Shown: positions 59,290 to 64,000 of the stretch, in pieces
Layout: each line of letters opens with the position of its first letter
How positions within the stretch are numbered: the first letter of the stretch is position 1
DNA from: Gigaspora rosea
Taxonomy: Eukaryota > Glomeromycota > Glomeromycetes > Diversisporales > Gigasporaceae
Assembly (NCBI GenBank): GCA_003550325.1
Contig: QKWP01000617.1
Coordinates: 163,672 to 227,671 of the forward strand
DNA: 64,000 nt
Direction of reading: 5' to 3'
Program-made: the position numbers and the translations under genes
Notes under the pieces: model-generated
Told to the model about the DNA's origin: nothing
Databases searched by the model: none
The model's input: only the letters and a program-made list of their open reading frames with translations

Positions 59290-60730
59290 AATGGAGTCAA
59301 TGAAAAATCTCAGTGGAAGGTATAGGCTTCTTATTTTCAGAATAAATTAGAAAATATCATCAAAGATGCCGATAGATTTCTGAAAAATTGATTTAAAATC
59401 GCATATTTCAATTCAACCATTTGAAATAATTATTAATAAGTTATATACTGTAATTACTTTTATTTAATATTTAATGATTATTATATAAGCTTGTTACGTA
59501 TGTAAATTTTAACTTGATTCTAATAATTAGATATATTTCGTTTGTTTAAAAGACTTTGATGCCAAATTAATTTTTGATCTTATTCTAGTTGCTGATGAGT
59601 TTCTTCTTGATGAATTAGTTGAATCTCTTAAACTTATTGAGTATAAGCTCATTGGTTACGCACTCACTTTTCTCATGTTTACAAGACATGCTTCCAAAAT
59701 AACAAACTAGAAGAATTACAAAAATGGAGCAACAATATTTTCGATTCTAAATATTTTAATTCTCTTGACGAAAACGCTTTGGTTTCACTTATTATGCGTG
59801 ATGATCTGAAATGGAAGAGATAAGATTTGGAATTATGTTGTAAAGTGGGGAATTATCAAAAACCTAATTTACCTTCTGATCCTGAAGGCGGGCTGATGAA
59901 AACTTCACTACTCTAAAGGTTACACTGAAAAATTGTTTACCTCATATCCGTTACTTTCAAGTTAAGATTGAACCAGGCCGGGCAATAGTGTTCTATGCAC
60001 ATGCTGTGCTTATAGGCACAAAAATACCAGAACTATTAAAGGCATGGGCGCCAGGCACTAGCAAAGACGTGGGCACAAATGCTAGGCACATGATGTCTGC
60101 CACAAATACCAAGCACAATTAAACAATAAATACCAAGTCTTTGTGCCTGTCCCCTACCAATGACAATTTTTTTTTTGCGTTTGTGCCAATGCCTATGCCA
60201 AATATTTATGTAAGTTTTCATACCTATGCCTGAGTTTTCATGTCCATGCCAATGCTTGTGCCTTTCGTTGGACACAGGCATAAGTTCGAGTTGCAGACCC
60301 CTATTTCAAATGCCTGGCAAAAATGTTGCAGACCATATATTCCTGTATTTTCAAGTTCTTGAAAAAAAAAACTTTGGAAAGATTTGAATTAAAGTCTTCT
60401 ATAACCTGATCATGAAATTACTTCAACAATCCTAACACCTCGCATTATTGTAAAATCAGAATTACCAACTAGATCAAATCAACTATTTTTAACTGTTGTT
60501 AGTGAGAAACATGCAGCTGAAATTACATCATGGATTGATAAAAATCCTACTGCATATAGTTCAAGAAATAATCCATACGAATTTAAATTACTTCTTCGTG
60601 GAAGTAGAGATGGATTTACCCATGAATCATTTTGGATTTATGCAATAAGAAAGCAAATATTGTCACTGTTATTAATGTAAAAGGTAATAATAATATCGAA
60701 AGATTTTTTGTTGGATAATGGTATAAATGA
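59290..60730 (+). pseudogene. BTB-BACK-TLDc pseudogene
   Basis: A degraded paralogue of 54872-56398. Nucleotide matches include TTCTTATTTTCAGAATAAAT (BTB end), TTTGATGCCAAATTAATTTT and GCTGATGAGTTTCTTCTTGA (start of exon 2), ACGCTTTGGTTTCACTTATT and CCTCATATCCGTTACTTTCA (BACK), and after an insertion ATGCAGCTGAAATTACATCA and GTGGAAGTAGAGATGGATTT (TLDc). Many indels and stops. Bases 59963-60344 are foreign. The TLDc part ends at about 60720, before its last third. Confidence 0.88.
59963..60344. mobile_element. About 380-bp insertion in the BTB-TLDc pseudogene
   Basis: It replaces the segment after the codons for RYFQ. It is rich in alternating GGCACA/TGTGCC and ATGCC words in both orientations. 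TTTCAAGTT lies at both edges (about 59955-59963 and 60345-60353) and could be a 9-bp duplication, but roughly 40 bp of the parental sequence is missing, so the mechanism is unclear. Confidence 0.55.
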
Positions 60731-60875
60731 ATATACTTGATAACTTCATTACTAACAATAAGTTTATAATTAGTAAAAATTTATTTAATTTAAAATATTT
60801 GATTCTTGATTTTTTTTTTTTGCTTTTGCAATATTACTGTGTTGATAACCTTTATCGTGGACTTATTTTTCTTGT

Positions 60876-61500
60876 TCAGTTTAAAAATTGGCGAGTTGGG
60901 TAGGATTTGTCTGAAATACATATAATTTTACCATCTTGAAAGGAGAATCCATAGTACATACATTTATTTTCTTCAAGACCTGACTCGCATAAATATCGAG
61001 CAACGATCTCATTAAATAAATAGAACCTTGATGAAGGCGAGAGAATTAGAGTGCCTGTGAATAGGTGAATAGTGTTCACTCAGTCATATTTTCAAAACTA
61101 AAGGAAATCCAGGAGAGTTTCCTTTATCTTCTCCTAACGTGAAACAAAGATAAGTTGTCTTGGGATTTGGATCGCCAAATTCCGATGCTTTTTCTTTAAG
61201 CTTTTCATTGCAGATTAGGTCAGGTGTCTTGATAGTATCGACAAAATTAGGAAAATCAGAAGTGTTAAAAGAGACATCAACAATATTCCAATAAAGTTCT
61301 CGGCATTTTTTTTTTAAAAGATTGTCAGCCACAGTAACTTTTTCCATTTCTAGTTCTTCAAGAGTTGCGTCTTCGTGCTTGATTATAAAGAATGGCAAGT
61401 CTATGGTAGCCGGAAGCCTCCGAAATGACTGTTTTAATTTTTCATCCCATTTGTAAACATCGATTTCGTCAATTTCTTGTGACCTCTTTTGAGGCGCTTT
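60876..61500 (-). pseudogene. Unrecognised protein-coding relic or multi-exon gene
   Basis: On the minus strand an open frame runs from about 61500 (KAPQKRSQEIDEIDVYKW) through LKQSFRRLPATIDLPFFIIK to PGFPLVLKI and a TGA at 61084. A second frame, offset by one base, continues 61079-60876 (SSRFYLFNEIVARYLCESGL, MYYGFSFQDGKIICI). Both look coding by composition: mixed charged and hydrophobic residues and a higher GC than the flanks. The frame change could be a lesion or an intron (a CATTCACCTATTCACAG acceptor lies just upstream of GCACTC). I do not recognise the family. Confidence 0.45.
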
Positions 61501-61552
61501 TTATAAAAAATCATAGGTAAGAATGGTTGGTTGGTTTTGCATGGGACCCCTT

Positions 61553-61750
61553 CTATAATGCAAATCGATTTTTCTCATCAAGACTAATACAATAAAGCTT
61601 GATTTTTCTATGATCTAGGAGAGCTCTTTGTTCTTTTTTACGATTTAAAATACTGCTTTCTGCGTCATTGTTGCGCTTTCGTAAATAGGTGACATCTTTT
61701 CCTGATAAAAGACTATGACATCTTTTTGTTGCATGATTGGTTATTATCAT
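61553..61750 (-). CDS. Hypothetical 65-codon open frame, possible upstream exon
   Basis: Minus strand, begins MIITNHATKRCHSLLSGKD and is strongly basic (RKRNNDAESS, NRKKEQRALL). It lies about 50 bp upstream, on the same strand, of the relic at 61500-60876 and may belong to it. No known domain. Confidence 0.3.
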   Translation of the reverse strand: MIITNHATKRCHSLLSGKDVTYLRKRNNDAESSILNRKKEQRALLDHRKIKLYCISLDEKNRFAL

Positions 61751-61759
61751 TGTTTAATA

Positions 61760-62750
61760 CAATGCGAAATCTTTTTTCTGCATGAAGTTGCAACCCAACA
61801 GTGGCTTGCAAGCAATTTCATGACAATTAATATATAACTCGGTTAGAGTATCCTTTGGATAATCTTCATACTGATCCGGAAAACAAAAGCAAGGAAGGTA
61901 AACCACCGTCTAAATAGTTGTCTCTTTTTGATATAGTATGATTTGATGGTCACCACGGTCATAATCACAGTAACGAGGAAACATGAATAATAGGTTACAA
62001 TGGAAGCGATTGTAGGATGTTTGAATTAAAATATATTACTTGATGAATGAATACTTTGTCCCTTTTTAAAAAAATATACGAGGTATACAAATTATGAAGT
62101 AATGAATGAAAAGTGGTTGTGAAAATAAAGTAATGAACGATAAGTGTGTGTAAAAATGTAATGATGAAAAAAATGAGTGTAAATAACATTTGAGGGTTTG
62201 ATAGGTAAATGAAATAATGATACGTAAAATGTAATAATAATGCAATTATCGGAGCTGATTAATCAATAGATCATGAAATGCAAATTTAGCATCAAAGTTT
62301 TCCAGAAACAAAATCTCAAAGACATGTCTTAGTATTAAAACTGACTGAAAATTTATGTATATTTTATGCTTTTTGGTGAATAATATTAATTGGCTGGAGC
62401 TGAGGGAAACGAGGTGAAAGCCTTTCAATTACTCTACTGAATTTTCGGAAATGTCCGGCTCCCGCTTCACCTTGACCCAAATTTTAGGTTCAATAACCAA
62501 AATTGAGCTTAAATTAGGATCAACGTCTGGATACCTGATTCTTTGTTTAAATATAATAGCTGACATTTAATATAATATATAAACTGACTTTTAATAAAAG
62601 AATAATTAGTCAATTAAAAAGTAAGAATTAAATACGTCATCGTATTGTAAAAAATAAAATTAATAAATAGTTATCAATTAGAAAATATAAATACGTCATT
62701 GCAAGTATTTTGAATAAATAAAAGACGACTTTGTTACGTTCTTTTTTTAT
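61760..62750. other. Interval without a recognised gene
   Basis: A run of GAATGA/TAATGA words on the plus strand at 62040-62230. The last 200 bp repeat the phrase AAATACGTCAT(C/T)G with TCAATTA (about 62630 and 62690), just upstream of the Helitron-like start. Confidence 0.4.
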
Positions 62751-62760
62751 TTTGATTAAA

Positions 62761-63240
62761 ATGCAAAAACGAAAAAGAACTTATACACCTGAACAAGTGG
62801 CTATAAGAAATGAATCGAGAAGGAATAGAAAAGGTTCAATGACTGAAGAACAACGGGTAACTTATCGAAAAAGCGAATCAGAATATAAATCAAGATGAAC
62901 AACAGATAACGAAGAAAGCTTAAATAAAAGTACGATTTTTAAATTAAATTTGATAATAAAGAAAAAAATGTCTGACATAATAAATTATTTTAGGAAATGA
63001 AACATCACCTGCTTGTCAACTTACTATAATGATCGTAATCTTCTCAAAAATTTCGTGACGTTGTTGCAGATCTTAGACATAATTATTGTCCTATTTGTAA
63101 GGAATCTTTTCCTTCAGTTATATTAGATAATAAAGCGGGTTCTTGTATTAGATGTGGTAGAGACAAAGTGACACCAAAAAGTTTTTCATTAGAGAATGAT
63201 ATGGATCCGGTATGTAATAATAATAATAAATGTTAATATA
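62761..63240 (+). pseudogene. N-terminal part of a Helitron-type protein (relic)
   Basis: An ATG at 62761 opens a basic N-terminus (MQKRKRTYTPEQVAIRNESR, TEEQRVTYRKSESEYKSR), then stops at about 62896. A second piece at about 63040-63235 has paired cysteines: LRHNYCPICKESFP, then CIRCGRDKV, FSLENDMDP. This Cys-rich segment followed by N-x-M-x-P is typical of the region before the helicase-replicase in Helitron proteins of these fungi. The two pieces are separated by a possible intron (acceptor TTTTAG near 62995) and a frame change. Nothing of the Rep or helicase domain follows. Confidence 0.6.
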
Positions 63241-64000
63241 AAATTTATGTATATGATTAATATAATGTTTATGTATAAGGCCTAAGAATTAAGGCTCCAG
63301 CCCCAAAACGACGCCGTTTTTCTAGTAATTTAGAATTTAAGACTCAATATATATAGCGACAAATTTATGTAATTCTAATCCTAATTACGTAACTGTTGGA
63401 TAATTATACACATGTAAGAATAAATTTTAATCTTTAATCAATCAATCGTTCATCACTAACTCAAAATACGATTAACATTTATTAACGAAATTCATCAATA
63501 ATTGAGTTACTTTTAATCTTATCAATAAGTAATCGTTCATCAATAGATGACACCTATTCCATATAGCAGTATATTAAGTTATTTATTTAACATTAATTAA
63601 ATTTTATGCTAGTTAACAATATGTATAGATAACGTTAATTGGTATTTTCATAATCATGTTAAAGTCATTTCCTTTTTCAAAAAGTTCATATGATGTTTGA
63701 AAGTTTTCCAAAGTTCTGAAATGCCATATTTTTTTATCTAAGTCCTTAAATTTTATAAGTTTTTCAAATTTTGTGTGTGAAAATCAAATTCAAGATTGAG
63801 TATAAAGAGATGATTGTTTCGTGTACAAATATCCGAGCATGATGGAAATTGGTTTTGATTGGCCAATATTTGTGATCTACGTGTAGATGTTACACCAAAC
63901 CCAAAATTATGTCATATGATAAATTGACCAATAAAAAAGCCAAATCGTTGTCATATGATTAACTAACGCACCTGTCTAAAAAAAAAAAAAAAAAAAAAAA
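63241..64000. other. AT-rich right edge with terminal A run
   Basis: No gene is seen. ATCAATAAGTAATCGTTCAT and ATCAATCGTTCATCACTAAC near-repeats lie at 63430-63550. The window ends in an A run of over 20 bases, which could be a retroposon tail or just the window edge. Confidence 0.35.

Overview
The window looks like repeat-dense nuclear DNA of an arbuscular mycorrhizal fungus (Glomeromycotina, Rhizophagus-like). This is inference. It rests on very AT-rich DNA, short GT-AG introns of about 70-90 bp, a Sel1-repeat/tyrosine-kinase-like gene with a decayed paralogue, a BTB-BACK-TLDc gene with a decayed paralogue, and remnants of hAT, Mutator-like, Tc1/mariner-like, LINE, SINE and Helitron elements. 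No bacterial operon, rRNA gene or CRISPR array was seen.

Layout. 1-7.4 kb: a dead LINE RNase H region split by a complete 4.7-kb hAT element (TIRs, 8-bp target duplication) that carries a decayed transposase. 7.7-13.0 kb: an array of alternating palindromes, then about 3.9 kb of satellite with a 358-bp higher-order repeat. 13.0-15.3 kb: non-coding repeats. 15.3-17.8 kb: a Sel1-repeat + kinase gene, probably one spliced gene, with an apparent 1-nt frameshift. 19.7-21.3 kb: its decayed paralogue. 21.3-30.5 kb: an old minus-strand LINE (endonuclease-like, reverse transcriptase, 3' poly-A) pierced by several MITEs. 30.5-38.7 kb: AT-rich DNA with many small terminal-inverted-repeat elements. 38.7-46.1 kb: two direct copies of a roughly 1.3-kb repeat bracketing a secreted serine-protease gene that is split by a 652-bp hAT MITE. 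46.6-48.06 kb: a 590-bp near-perfect palindrome and a complete tRNA-derived SINE-like element with a 14-bp target duplication. 49.0-53.4 kb: nested hAT elements and a triple-hairpin foldback. 54.9-56.4 kb: an apparently intact BTB-BACK-TLDc gene. 58.8-60.7 kb: a broken coding fragment and a BTB-TLDc pseudogene. 60.9-61.8 kb: an unrecognised minus-strand gene or relic. 62.8-63.2 kb: the N-terminal part of a Helitron-type protein.

Only the BTB-TLDc gene looks fully intact as read. The Sel1-kinase and protease genes are each one or two lesions from intact. The strongest structural results are insertion boundaries defined by exact target-site duplications that I could read directly, including a hAT element nested in another hAT element, a hAT in a LINE RNase H domain, and a MITE in the protease propeptide that supplies a new ATG.
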